Assembly (NCBI RefSeq): GCF_034006445.1
Contig: NZ_JAVESS010000001.1
Span: 124,001 to 188,000 of the forward strand
DNA length: 64,000 bases
Direction of reading: 5' to 3'
From: Desulfovibrio sp.
GTDB lineage: Bacteria; Desulfobacterota; Desulfovibrionia; Desulfovibrionales; Desulfovibrionaceae
The position numbers and the translations under genes were made by a program. The notes under the pieces are model-generated. The model was not told the origin of the DNA. It worked only from the letters and a program-made list of their open reading frames with translations, and did not search any database. Positions 18,506 to 26,071 of the stretch are shown piece after piece. The first letter of the stretch is position 1. The number at the start of each line of letters is the position of its first letter.

Positions 18506-18600
18506 AAGGCTTTGTGGGGAGGGAAGAAAGGCTTTGTGGGGGAGGGACCCTTTTGTAAAAGGGTCTCCTCACCCACGCCCCCACCCCCTAAAACTTTTAC
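18506..18600. repeat. Structured repeat, family D, copy 1
   Basis: G-rich then C-rich hairpin unit, TTTGTGGGGGAGGGACCC pairing with GGGTCTCCTC plus CACCC, around AAAAGGG, followed by CCCCCACCCCCTAAAAC. A partial direct copy of the left arm precedes it (18506-18520). The same unit occurs at 41344-41410 and 42616-42680. Here it follows trpA and might act as part of its 3' end. Confidence 0.7.
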
Positions 18601-18747
18601 TCTAGTTGAGCGTGGTACCACGAAGTTTCCTATCTGTAACAGTAATGAATATAGTGTGTTACCATTTCTGCAAGGTTTTAAAGCGGAGGAGGGAGCGCTC
18701 CTGTCTTTGAAAAAGGCCGCATGCTTCAGCCTCCCTTTTTCTGCCGT

Positions 18748-18841
18748 AAAAGCCCCCTTCACTGCTATGACCCCCATCAGGTAGACAAAGCAAAAAAGGC
18801 CACTAGGCTTAAGCTTTGAAAACATGATGGGGGCTTTTTTT
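18748..18841 (+). terminator. Possible terminator after the trp operon
   Basis: A 9-bp stem (18771-18779 with 18825-18833, long 45-nt loop) ends in C plus seven T. A second upstream segment, AAAAGCCCCC at 18748-18757, can pair with the same right arm, so two alternative foldings exist. The rest of the 552-bp spacer 18472-19023 contains the family D repeat and, at its end, the Fur-box promoter. Confidence 0.45.
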
Positions 18842-18924
18842 GGGTAAAATAACATATAATATTAGTCTGTTATTATATTAATAAAATTATTTTTTAAAAT
18901 GTTGGAGAAAAAGGAGAAATGGCC

Positions 18925-18954
18925 TTGACATTGAAATTGAATTTCAATTACAAA
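18925..18954 (+). promoter_or_regulatory. Promoter with perfect Fur-like palindrome
   Basis: A -35 TTGACA (18925-18930) and a -10-like TACAAA (18949-18954) with 18-bp spacing flank a perfect 19-bp palindrome, ATTGAAATT-G-AATTTCAAT (18930-18948). This fits the known style of Fur operators in Desulfovibrio (TGAAAAT-like half-sites). Binding would block RNA polymerase directly. The first gene downstream is the DUF2325 gene and feoB follows, consistent with iron control. Confidence 0.75.
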
Positions 18955-19023
18955 TAAGTCAACGCGATTCACCCATACCGGCGCTGACCGCTTCGGCGGG
19001 CCCGACATAGCAAGGAGCAGAAC

Positions 19024-19299
19024 ATGTGCGTAACACTTATAGGCGGCATGGACAGGTTGCAAAAAGATTACATAGCTGCGGCCAAGGAAAATGGGCATTC
19101 CCTCAAGTGCATCAGCCGCAATGAACGGAATTTCGTTGACAAGATCGGCAACCCCGACGCCCTGATCGTTTTTACCAACAAGGTTTCTCATGAAGCCAAG
19201 CGCAAGGCCGTGCAGGTTGCGCGCTCACGCAACATACCCCTGCAAATGGTGCATTCTTGCGGCGTCTCCTCCCTGCGCGAATGTCTGCGTGACGCATAG
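19024..19299 (+). CDS. DUF2325 domain protein
   Basis: A 91-residue protein that matches the small DUF2325 family. It starts MCVTLIGGMDRLQKDY, contains a central DALIVFTNKVSHEAKRKAV segment and ends with the conserved HSCGVSSLRECL, where two cysteines (C3 and the Cys of HSCG) recur in the family. It behaves like a one-domain Rossmann-like fold. It is the first gene after the Fur-box promoter and precedes feoB, so an iron-related role is suggested by context alone. Ribosome site AAGGAG is 8 nt before ATG 19024. Confidence 0.8.
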   Translation: MCVTLIGGMDRLQKDYIAAAKENGHSLKCISRNERNFVDKIGNPDALIVFTNKVSHEAKRKAVQVARSRNIPLQMVHSCGVSSLRECLRDA

Positions 19300-19351
19300 G
19301 CAGAGGTGATTTCAGGGTCTGACTGCATCACCCTTCGAGAGGAGAGTCCTC

Positions 19352-19483
19352 ATGGCTCCAGTGAATCGCCCGACTGTGGAAGCAAGCTTCTCAGTCGGGC
19401 GAATGTTTTATGCGTCGTATAACTATCCTTATGTATTGGTTGAATGGGTGGCGAACGGGCAAAAAAAATTTCTGGCCGCTTGA
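19352..19483 (+). CDS. Small ORF of 43 residues, possible small protein
   Basis: ATG 19352 follows a strong AGAGGAGAG ribosome site (6-7 nt spacing) and the frame runs 43 codons to TGA 19481. The product begins MAPVNRPTVEASFSVGRM and ends WVANGQKKFLAA; the middle is aromatic (YASYNYPYV). It lies between the Fur-regulated DUF2325 gene and feoB. An 11-bp hairpin (19366-19402) lies within its first codons, which may instead be a terminator. I do not recognise the product. Ribosome-site quality is the main support. Confidence 0.4.
   Translation: MAPVNRPTVEASFSVGRMFYASYNYPYVLVEWVANGQKKFLAA
19366..19402 (+). terminator. Hairpin downstream of the DUF2325 gene
   Basis: An 11-bp perfect stem (19366-19376 with 19392-19402) and 15-nt loop, followed by AATGTTTTA, a weak T-tract. 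It could terminate or attenuate the DUF2325 transcript before feoB, or lie in the start region of the small ORF. Confidence 0.5.
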
Positions 19484-19518
19484 CTTTTTGGCGGCAACCA
19501 TTTAAACCCGCTAGGACT

Positions 19519-19535
19519 TTGGAATTCATTTTCAT
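19519..19535. promoter_or_regulatory. Possible second Fur-like site before feoB
   Basis: TTGGAATTCATTTTCAT matches the palindromic Fur half-site pattern imperfectly (about 14 of 17 positions by eye against a TGAAAATNATTTTCA type consensus). It is about 190 nt upstream of feoB. No confident -35/-10 pair was identified. Confidence 0.3.
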
Positions 19536-19725
19536 TTTTTCCGGGGGACCCAGACGTCATTCAATGGCGGTGGCGGGCGTGCGCAGGACAGAAATGGTGC
19601 CCGCCCAGGGACTGTCACAATCAGAAGCTCCAGGACGGCTAGTATGAGCAATTTTTCCGGCACGATCATGAACAGTGGTCTGCATGGGTTTTTTTGCGTC
19701 TTTAGCGGAGCGGGAGGGCACTTGC

Positions 19726-21996
19726 ATGAGTGAGACGAAAGATTTGGATAATGGCGCGGGAGCGCACGGTCAGCATGAGCACCACGGCCAGCATGCGCAG
19801 CATGGCCACCACGGCCATGCCCTGCGTATCGCCCTGGCTGGCAACCCCAACTGCGGCAAAACCACGGTGTTCAACGGCTATACTGGCGCTCGCCAGCATG
19901 TGGGCAACTATCCCGGTGTTACCGTTGATAAAAAAGAAGGCCACGTTAATGTAAATGGCACGCGCGTAATCCTGGTGGACTTGCCCGGCACCTACTCCCT
20001 GACTGCCTATTCGCAGGAAGAGCTCGTGGCCCGGCAGGAGCTTGCCAGCGACAACGTGCAGGCTGTCATCAACGTGGTCGACGCCTCGGCCCTTGAGCGT
20101 AACCTGCTTCTCACCGTGCAGATGCTTGAAATGGGCACTCCTGTGGTGCTGTCCTGCAACATGATGGACGAAGCGCGCAATTCGGGCGTGCATATCGCCA
20201 TGGATCGCCTGAGTGCCCTTCTTGGCATTCCGGTGCTGCCCATGGTGGCCCGCACCGGCGAAGGCCTCAAGGAAGCAATGGAAGCCGCCGTTGAACTGAG
20301 CGGCAAGGGCAAACGCGAGCCCATGCGCATTTCTTACGGCGCTGAGCTTGATGAGGCTCTGCTTGAGATTGAAAAGCGCATCGTGGCCACCAAGCTGCTC
20401 ACAGAGCGCTACCTGCCAAGCTGGGTGGCCCTCAAGCTGCTTGAAGGCGATGACGTCATTTTGAACGAAGTACGCAAGGCCGACCCCAAAACCGCTGCCG
20501 AACTTGAAGGCATGCGCAAAAAAATCGCCGACCATACGCGTGCCACGCTCAACGCCAATCTTGAGTCCCTCATCACAGACCACCGCTATGGCTATATCCG
20601 CAGCATCCTGCGGGACGGCGTTTTCCAGCAGGACCCCGGCAAAGACCGCCTGGCCCTTTCCGACAAGCTGGACAAAGTGCTCACCAACGCGCTGATTGGC
20701 CCGCTGCTCATGATTGGCGTGCTGTACCTCATGTTCTACGTAACGTTTGAGGTGGGCGCCTATCCTCAGGGCTGGGTTGAAGACGGCTTTGCCTGGCTTA
20801 GCGGATTTTTGGGCGACGTGATACCTGAAGGTCTTGCCAAATCCCTGATCGTGGACGGCGTTGTTGCCGGTGTCGGCAGCGTGATGAGCTTTGTGCCGCT
20901 GATTCTTATCATGTTTGTCCTTATTTCCTTTATGGAAGACAGCGGCTACATGGCCCGCGTGGCCTACATGATGGACCGCATTTTCCGTTTCTTCGGCCTG
21001 CACGGCGCTTCGGTCATGCCCTACATCATTTCCGGCGGCATTGCTGGCGGTTGCGCCATCCCCGGCGCCATGGCCACCCGCACCCTGCGCAGCCCCAAGG
21101 AAAAACTGGCGACCCTGCTGACCCTGCCCTACATGGCCTGCGGCGCCAAACTGCCGGTCTTTCTGATGCTGGCTGGCGCATTCTTCCCCGATGATGCGCC
21201 CATGGTCATGTTCATCATCATGCTCGTCGGCTGGGTCATGGCCCTGCTGGTGGCGCGCCTGCTGCGTTCTTCCATCGTCAAGGGCGAAGCGACGCCCTTT
21301 GTTATGGAACTGCCGCCGTACCGCATGCCCACCCTGCTCAGCCTGCTGCTGCACTGCTGGGAACGCGCCTGGATGTACCTCAAAAAGGCCGGTACCGTGC
21401 TGGTGGCCATTTCCATCATCATCTGGGCTGGCATGACCTTCCCCAAGATGCCCGAAGATATGGCCGCGCCCTATGAGCAGAAGATCGAGCAGCTTGAAAC
21501 TCAGATAGCCGCCTTCCCTGAAGGCGCTGAAGAGCGTGCCCCTCTTGAGGAAGAGCTCACCGGCGTGCGTGACGAACTGGGTGAAGAAGAACTGGCTTAT
21601 TCCATTGCCGGACGCCTGGGCAAGGCCGTCGAGCCTGCCACCAAGCCTGTGGGCTTTGACTGGCGCACCGACATTGCCCTGCTGGCTGGCGTTGCCGCCA
21701 AGGAAGCCATTGTGGCTACCCTTGGAACGGCCTACGCCATTGGCGCACAGGATCCCGAAGACGCCGCTCCCCTGGCCGAACGCCTGAAGAGCGACAGCAA
21801 CTGGTCAAAAGCCACGGCGCTTTCCCTCATGCTGTTCGTGCTTATGTATTCTCCCTGCTTTGTGGCGCTCGTTGTCATCAAGCAGGAGGCGGGCAGCTGG
21901 GGCTGGCTGATTTTCAGCATAATCTTCAATACTGGCGTAGCCTACGTGGTCTCCCTGGCGGCCTATCAGGTGGGCCGTTCCGTCTGGGGGGGATAG
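19726..21996 (+). CDS. feoB: Ferrous iron transport protein B
   Basis: Inner-membrane Fe(II) importer with an N-terminal G domain, 756 residues. Residues 14-31 form a His-rich extension with nine histidines. The G1 loop GNPNCGKTT is at 39-47, the G3 motif DLPGTYS near 85-91 and CNMMDEA (G4-like) near 145. A GTPase-linked helical domain follows, then Gate domains with about eight membrane spans (first near 330), including YMACGAKLP and a second-gate segment near MYSPCFVAL. ATG 19726 is preferred over the open frame upstream because GGGAGGG precedes it. No feoA gene is seen in the cluster. Confidence 0.93.
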   Translation: MSETKDLDNGAGAHGQHEHHGQHAQHGHHGHALRIALAGNPNCGKTTVFNGYTGARQHVGNYPGVTVDKKEGHVNVNGTRVILVDLPGTYSLTAYSQEELVARQELASDNVQAVINVVDASALERNLLLTVQMLEMGTPVVLSCNMMDEARNSGVHIAMDRLSALLGIPVLPMVARTGEGLKEAMEAAVELSGKGKREPMRISYGAELDEALLEIEKRIVATKLLTERYLPSWVALKLLEGDDVILNEVRKADPKTAAELEGMRKKIADHTRATLNANLESLITDHRYGYIRSILRDGVFQQDPGKDRLALSDKLDKVLTNALIGPLLMIGVLYLMFYVTFEVGAYPQGWVEDGFAWLSGFLGDVIPEGLAKSLIVDGVVAGVGSVMSFVPLILIMFVLISFMEDSGYMARVAYMMDRIFRFFGLHGASVMPYIISGGIAGGCAIPGAMATRTLRSPKEKLATLLTLPYMACGAKLPVFLMLAGAFFPDDAPMVMFIIMLVGWVMALLVARLLRSSIVKGEATPFVMELPPYRMPTLLSLLLHCWERAWMYLKKAGTVLVAISIIIWAGMTFPKMPEDMAAPYEQKIEQLETQIAAFPEGAEERAPLEEELTGVRDELGEEELAYSIAGRLGKAVEPATKPVGFDWRTDIALLAGVAAKEAIVATLGTAYAIGAQDPEDAAPLAERLKSDSNWSKATALSLMLFVLMYSPCFVALVVIKQEAGSWGWLIFSIIFNTGVAYVVSLAAYQVGRSVWGG

Positions 21997-22127
21997 CGTG
22001 ACGCAGGCCTATGTTGCCTGCCTGCCGCGCCAGGGCCGTTTGAGCCTTTTGCACGGCATGGGGCGGGGCGCAACCCGCGCCGCCCGAAGACAAAAGCCCT
22101 CGTAACAGAGCGTCAGTCTATCCATAT

Positions 22128-22176
22128 ATGCCCGTGCCGCGCCTTGACAAAGGGCTTGCGGCACGGGCATTGTTTT
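22128..22176 (+). terminator. Intrinsic terminator of feoB
   Basis: A perfect 13-bp stem (22128-22140 with 22158-22170) that can extend inward by five more pairs including G-U, followed by TTGTTTTTG. It lies about 130 nt after the feoB stop. Confidence 0.75.
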
Positions 22177-22261
22177 TGGGGTATCGGTACCTGTATAACC
22201 GGCTTTCGCTTTTGGATTTTTGCGCAGAGCGCCGTTGGGAGCATATATCCCCGGTGGTTGG

Positions 22262-22378
22262 AGCGATTTCACCTTCGAAAAATACTGTTTTCGTCAGAAT
22301 CCACGCGACAGTGCGGCGCGCTGCACGGTCGTGCAGCGTTAGAGCATGTAGCCATTTTTAAAGTAAAACACTCTAACA
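22262..22378. mobile_element. Structured repeat, family C, partial copy (C5)
   Basis: Matches the right two thirds of the copy at 32937-33088: a CGAAAAATAC segment, the hairpin GCGCTGCACGGTCGTGCAGC, then TTAGAGCAT and a final CTCTAAC. No coding capacity. Confidence 0.65.
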
Positions 22379-22474
22379 TCCAGACTTTTTTTGCATTTTT
22401 GGCGCGTTTGCCTGCCCATGCGGCCGCCTGGGCACAGCATGGCGAAGGCACTCAAGACGCGCACCGGGGGGAGT

Positions 22475-22960
22475 ATGCTGATCCGGATTTTTTGTTTCTG
22501 TCTGACCATCTGTCTTGCCTGGGGAAGCCTCCCGGCCCTTGCCTGGGACGCCAGGGTTGTTCGCGTGGAGGATGGCAACACCATTTCCGTCAGCAAGACA
22601 GGCAAAAGTGGCGAAGCTGAGGTGGTGCTGCGGTTTTATGGCATAGAGGCCCCGACCCTGAGCCAGCCCTTCGGGGCCGAGGCACGCCAACGCCTTGCCG
22701 AGATCATGCCACGCGGCACAAGGGTAACGGTGGAACCCGTGGGCGAGAGCGAGTCGGGCACCATAAGCGCGCTTATTCAGGTTGGGGGCGCATCTGTCAA
22801 CTATCAGCTGGTGATGGAAGGGCTGGCCTGGATTGACAGACAAAATTGCAGGGCTATCTTTTGCCGCCGCTGGATGATACAGGAACACCAGGCCGTTGTA
22901 GAAAAGCGGGGCGTATGGGGCCTGAAAATAGGCACTCCGCCCTGGCAGTGGGGTAGATAA
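22475..22960 (+). CDS. Exported staphylococcal-nuclease-like protein
   Basis: A 161-residue protein with an N-terminal signal peptide (MLIRIFCFCLTICLAWGSLPALAW, cleavage likely after residue 22-24) and one SNase-like OB-fold domain. Visible family features are VVRVEDGNTISV (DGDT-like metal loop), LRFYGIEAP (RLLLVDTPE-like) and the C-terminal GLAWIDRQ. The position of the catalytic Arg87 of the Staphylococcus enzyme seems to be Thr in SGTISAL, and the Asp of VDTP is Glu, so activity is uncertain. The start ATG 22475 gives the signal peptide but its ribosome site is very close; ATG 22439 is an alternative. Two small genes follow on the same strand. Confidence 0.7.
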   Translation: MLIRIFCFCLTICLAWGSLPALAWDARVVRVEDGNTISVSKTGKSGEAEVVLRFYGIEAPTLSQPFGAEARQRLAEIMPRGTRVTVEPVGESESGTISALIQVGGASVNYQLVMEGLAWIDRQNCRAIFCRRWMIQEHQAVVEKRGVWGLKIGTPPWQWGR

Positions 22961-22976
22961 AACAACCGGAGCAGAT

Positions 22977-23405
22977 ATGAACGTCACGGGTTCGCAGGAA
23001 TTGCGGGAATTTCTTGATGGCTGGAAAATTGACCCCCAGAACGCCAAGGCGGCTTTTACAGCCTATATGGATTTTGTGGCCGCGCACAGCGGCATGAGTT
23101 TTACCTTCAAGGCCAGACCCGGCGTGAGCTACTCTTTGCGTGCCCGGCACGCCGCCCAGACCAAACGTGAACTCTTTGTGCTGCTTGACGTGGTGGACGA
23201 TGAACCGGATAACCGCTGGCTGTCTGTCTGCTTTTACAACAACATGGTCACGGACGCTGAAGACAAGGGCGACTTTGTGCCCGATGGTCTGATGGACGAG
23301 GACGCCCGCTGCTTCAACCTTGAAAACGACGACGCCCACATGCGTGACTACATCATGGCCCGTCTGGCCGAAGCCGCACGCAACGCCGATAAAAACGTGG
23401 AGTAA
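22977..23405 (+). CDS. Protein of unknown function, 142 residues
   Basis: An acidic soluble protein that I do not recognise. It opens MNVTGSQELREFLDGWKIDP, has a central beta-rich part with SYSLRARHAAQTKRELFVLLDV, then WLSVCFYNNMVTDAEDKGDFVP, and ends with an acidic helical tail. There is no signal peptide or membrane span. GGAG precedes ATG 22977. It is only 16 nt after the nuclease-like gene and 1 nt before the exonuclease gene, so it is probably cotranscribed with them; a role in nucleic acid handling is only guilt by association. Confidence 0.7.
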   Translation: MNVTGSQELREFLDGWKIDPQNAKAAFTAYMDFVAAHSGMSFTFKARPGVSYSLRARHAAQTKRELFVLLDVVDDEPDNRWLSVCFYNNMVTDAEDKGDFVPDGLMDEDARCFNLENDDAHMRDYIMARLAEAARNADKNVE

Positions 23406-23406
23406 C

Positions 23407-23937
23407 ATGCTCACTGTACATGCCGCGCCCTGCGTGGCCATAGATTTTGAAACCTCCGGGTTCGCGGCCCACAGCGCCTGTGCTGTGGGCCTTGCCCGTA
23501 TTGAGGACGGACACGTTGTGGATCGGCTTTACAGCCTCATCCGCCCGCCGTCTTCCCGGGTCATGTTTACGGAAATCCACGGGCTTACCTGGCCCATGCT
23601 CAAAGACGCGCCCACCTTCGCCGAAGTCTGGCCTCAAATGGAAGCCTTCATGGACGGGGCCGACGCGTTGCTGGCGCACAACGCCTCTTTTGACAGGCGC
23701 GTGTTGCAGGCCTGCTGCCGCGAGGCCGGGGCCGAAGCTCCCAGATACCATTTTTTATGCACGCTCAAGGGCGCACGGCGCAGCCTGCCCCTGCCTTCCA
23801 AGAAGCTCAACCATGTCTGCGAGCATTTCGGCATTGCCCTTGACCACCACAACGCCGAATCTGACGCTGCGGCCTGCGCTGAGGTCTATCTGCGCTTGCG
23901 GGCCCTGGGCGTCACTGACGGCCAGATGCGCCTGTAG
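23407..23937 (+). CDS. DnaQ-like (DEDDh) 3'-5' exonuclease
   Basis: A 176-residue single-domain exonuclease. Exo I is CVAIDFETSG near residue 11-20 with the first Asp-Glu pair; Exo II is LLAHNASFDRRVL near 89; Exo III is HHNAESDAAACAEVY near 149, giving the His-Asp of DEDDh. The length fits epsilon-like stand-alone proteins rather than DNA polymerase III fusions. The frame is open to 23320, but ATG 23407, one base after the stop codon of the preceding gene, starts the conserved fold. Likely proofreading or repair nuclease; the substrate cannot be read. Confidence 0.87.
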   Translation: MLTVHAAPCVAIDFETSGFAAHSACAVGLARIEDGHVVDRLYSLIRPPSSRVMFTEIHGLTWPMLKDAPTFAEVWPQMEAFMDGADALLAHNASFDRRVLQACCREAGAEAPRYHFLCTLKGARRSLPLPSKKLNHVCEHFGIALDHHNAESDAAACAEVYLRLRALGVTDGQMRL

Positions 23938-24016
23938 ATAATGCCGCAGAGTCCCGCAACGCATTGACCCAAGTTCCTTTGCCCCGAACGTGCCCGCCAG
24001 GGTACGCCGGGGCCTG

Positions 24017-24072
24017 AAAACCTCTGGCCCGGCCTCGTCAACAAAATGGCGATGTCCGGGCCAGAGGTTTTT
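24017..24072. terminator. Bidirectional intrinsic terminator
   Basis: A perfect 16-bp stem (24017-24032 with 24056-24071, 23-nt loop) with A-run before and T-run after, downstream of the exonuclease gene and upstream of the flagellar operon promoter. Confidence 0.8.
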
Positions 24073-24124
24073 ATGCGCTGTAATATTTCAAGTAATATAC
24101 TGTTTTTATTATAATAAATAAAAA

Positions 24125-24140
24125 TGGAACAGGTTTTGCT
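24125..24140 (+). promoter_or_regulatory. Sigma-54 promoter of the flagellar operon
   Basis: TGGAACAGGTTTTGCT has the -24 GG (24126-24127) and -12 GC (24138-24139) with the obligatory 10-nt interval, close to TGGCAC-N5-TTGCT. It lies 40 nt upstream of flgB and directly after a terminator. Control of early flagellar genes by sigma-54 and an NtrC-type activator is known in this bacterial group. Confidence 0.7.
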
Positions 24141-24180
24141 TGCGCCTTGTCAGCAATCCATAAGGACTGCGGGAGGCATC

Positions 24181-24594
24181 ATGAAAAGTTTGTTCAGCAG
24201 TCAGGTCGGCCTGGTCGGCACGGTCATGAACATGCAGCTTCAAAGGCAGAATGTCATTGCGGGCAACTTGTCCAACATTGACACCCCCAACTACAAGCCG
24301 CGTGAATTGAGCTTTGAAAAAGAGCTTCAGACCGCTCTCGGGCAGAATATGGAAGGGCAGATGAGCCGCACCAGCGAGGAGCACATTCCCTTGACCTTTG
24401 ATCCTGCATCCTTCAGGCCCGAGTGGTCGGAGGCTTTCAAGCCCAGACTTATTCACGGTGAAGACCGCGTGAACCTTGATAAGGAAATGGCCAAGCACGC
24501 CAAGAACCAGTTACAGTTTACGGCTCTGGCCCAAGTTCTGACAAAAACGTTTGAAGGCGTGAATAACGTCATACAGGACGGCAAGCAGGCCTAG
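24181..24594 (+). CDS. flgB: Flagellar proximal rod protein FlgB
   Basis: A 137-residue rod component. It has the rod/hook N-terminal signature QLQRQNVIAGNLSNIDTPNYK at about 20-40 and the C-terminal helix FTALAQVLTKTFEGV that packs into the rod. It is exported through the flagellar type III apparatus. GGGAGG lies before ATG 24181; an upstream in-frame start at 24124 overlaps the sigma-54 promoter and is rejected. Its TAG stop overlaps the first bases of a family C repeat. Confidence 0.92.
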   Translation: MKSLFSSQVGLVGTVMNMQLQRQNVIAGNLSNIDTPNYKPRELSFEKELQTALGQNMEGQMSRTSEEHIPLTFDPASFRPEWSEAFKPRLIHGEDRVNLDKEMAKHAKNQLQFTALAQVLTKTFEGVNNVIQDGKQA

Positions 24595-24741
24595 AGCAAT
24601 TTCTCTTTGAAATTGCTCTGGCGGATGCGTGAGCAGACGCCCGCAGCGGAGGCGTAAGCGCAGTTTATCTGCGCGGTTGAACGCCGGAGCGAGCGTCTCG
24701 TAAGCATTGAGAATAGATATTCTCAATGCGAAAATGCTCTA
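24593..24741. mobile_element. Structured repeat, family C, copy C2
   Basis: About 149 bp, ends TAGAGCAAT and ATGCTCTA. Contains three hairpins, the last a perfect 11-bp stem GCATTGAGAAT (24703-24728). It is homologous, in inverted orientation, to the copy at 58281-58430 over nearly its whole length, including a GAGCAGACGCCCGC segment. It sits between flgB and flgC within the operon. Confidence 0.8.
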
Positions 24742-24847
24742 AAAAACGCCGTCCGGTTGACGGGCTGCGCTCAGTCCGGCTCGCTTTGCAGGAAATGCAG
24801 GGCAGGTCGGGCGGCCTTCACGGATTTTTGCGTATCAGGAGGACGTC

Positions 24848-25285
24848 ATGGATTTCATGACAGCATTTGACATAAGCGCATCGGGCCTTGCGGCCGACCG
24901 TACGCGCATCAATACCATTTCGATGAACCTGGCCAATGCCAAGACCACGCGCACGCCCCTGGGCGGTCCTTACCGCAGGCGCACCGTTGTGCAGCAGACG
25001 GCTGATGTGGACGACCCATTTTCTGTCCACATGCAATCGGCCCTTGACCGATCGGTCAAAGGGGTGCGCGTTATGGCCGTGACAATGGACAACCGCCCCT
25101 TCAAGCGCGTGTATGAGCCGGGCAACCCCGATGCCAACGCCGAAGGCTACGTGATGTATCCCGACATCAACGTGGTGGAGGAAATGGCCAACCTCATGAC
25201 GGCCCAGCGCAATTATGAAGCCAACGTCACCACCGTGGACGCCGTCAAGGGCATGTACGTCAAGGCTCTTGAGATCGGCAAATAG
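24848..25285 (+). CDS. flgC: Flagellar proximal rod protein FlgC
   Basis: A 145-residue rod protein. The N-terminal rod signature is in SASGLAADRTRINTISMNLANAKT (about 11-34), where GLA.. and NLAN are conserved, and the C-terminal helix EMANLMTAQRNYEANVTTVDAVKGM matches the FlgC/FlgE C-terminal pattern. AGGAGG is 6 nt before ATG 24848. It assembles into the rod after FlgB with FlgF and FlgG, encoded elsewhere. Confidence 0.93.
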   Translation: MDFMTAFDISASGLAADRTRINTISMNLANAKTTRTPLGGPYRRRTVVQQTADVDDPFSVHMQSALDRSVKGVRVMAVTMDNRPFKRVYEPGNPDANAEGYVMYPDINVVEEMANLMTAQRNYEANVTTVDAVKGMYVKALEIGK

Positions 25286-25343
25286 CACTGTGCATCCGTC
25301 TTTACGGGCAAATGGAACCAGCGGGTAGCGTCAGGAGAACATC

Positions 25344-25790
25344 ATGAGCATTCAGGCAACGGGCATGCGCGCCTATAGCGAAGCCATACAGCATTTCAGC
25401 AAGGTTTCAGGCAGCTTGCAGCAAGGGTCGCCGGTCAGCGGGCAGACGCTTTTTTCCCGCACTCTGGATCAGAGCCTTGCCCGCAGCCAGGTGGATACCG
25501 GTGAAAACTTCGGCGCACAGGTGGACAAGATGCAGTTCCCCGGCAAGGCTTCAACGCCGGTGATGCCCGAAAACAGCTTTACGGGAACGCTCAAGGACTC
25601 GCTCAACAAGGTCAGTCAGTTGCAGAACGTGAAGGATAACGCCATCGACGACTTCGCTTCCGGGCGTACGCAAAACGTGCAGGAACTCATGATCACCATG
25701 CAGAAGTCCAGCCTTGCCATGAAGCTGACCACCGCCGTGCGCGGCAAGGTTCTGGAAGCGTACAAAGAAATTTCAAAGATGCAGTTCTAG
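25344..25790 (+). CDS. fliE: Flagellar hook-basal body protein FliE
   Basis: A 148-residue MS-ring/rod junction protein. The C-terminal 90 residues are typical FliE (SFTGTLKDSLNKVSQLQNVKDNAIDDFASGR then VQELMITMQKSSLAMKLTTAVRGKVLEAYKEI); the first 55 residues are a longer N-terminal region than in many homologues. AGGAG precedes ATG 25344. Its TAG stop is overlapped by the first bases of a family C repeat, and the next flagellar gene, fliF, is 528 bp away behind a terminator and its own promoter. Confidence 0.9.
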   Translation: MSIQATGMRAYSEAIQHFSKVSGSLQQGSPVSGQTLFSRTLDQSLARSQVDTGENFGAQVDKMQFPGKASTPVMPENSFTGTLKDSLNKVSQLQNVKDNAIDDFASGRTQNVQELMITMQKSSLAMKLTTAVRGKVLEAYKEISKMQF

Positions 25791-25926
25791 AGCAGTTTAC
25801 GAATGAAATGAGTTAAATGCTCTGCAAGGATTTTTCTGAAAATCCTTGCCACGAAATGCGAGTAGGCGGGCTTTTGCCTGCCGTACGCGAGCATTTCAAG
25901 TGTTAAATGCTCTAGACAGTGTAGTC
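25785..25926. mobile_element. Structured repeat, family C, copy C3
   Basis: Ends TCTAGAGCA and TGCTCTAGA. Two internal hairpins: GCAAGGATTTT with its complement, and CGAGTAGGCGGGC-like with its complement. It starts in the fliE stop codon and abuts the family A element at 25925. Confidence 0.75.
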
Positions 25927-26070
25927 ACGAGCGCCTTTTCAGGCATCTCTGCGTCGAACTTCGCCTTTTATTCCTGTCGAGTATCAATAGAGTACACTCC
26001 CTGCATAAAAGGCTCGTTCTCCTTGATATGACTGAAAATTCATCTCGTGACGACTCTGTCTGGGGAAACG
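25925..26070. mobile_element. Structured repeat, family A, copy 2
   Basis: 146 bp, about 90 percent similar by eye to copy 1 at 5525-5666, in the same orientation. Terminal inverted repeat GACAGTGTAGTCACGAG with its imperfect complement ending GACTCTGTC. No coding capacity. Lies directly between family C and family B units. Confidence 0.78.
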
Positions 26071-26071
26071 C

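Larger units (their letters stand above)
21997..22474. other. Intergenic region after feoB
   Basis: 478 bp containing the feoB terminator (22128-22176) and a family C repeat (22262-22378). The remaining sequence shows no gene. The end of the region may hold the promoter of the nuclease-like gene but no convincing box was found. Confidence 0.5.

Noticed and set aside
19643-19732. 29-codon frame overlapping the start of feoB
   Set aside because: No Shine-Dalgarno and no similarity to small Feo proteins; the feoB start with GGGAGGG is better supported.
19702-21354. 550-codon minus-strand frame opposite feoB
   Set aside because: Product is His/Gln-rich without known motifs and lies completely inside feoB; codon bias explains it.
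22009-22272. Minus-strand frame after feoB
   Set aside because: Overlaps the feoB terminator and has no ribosome site or conserved sequence.
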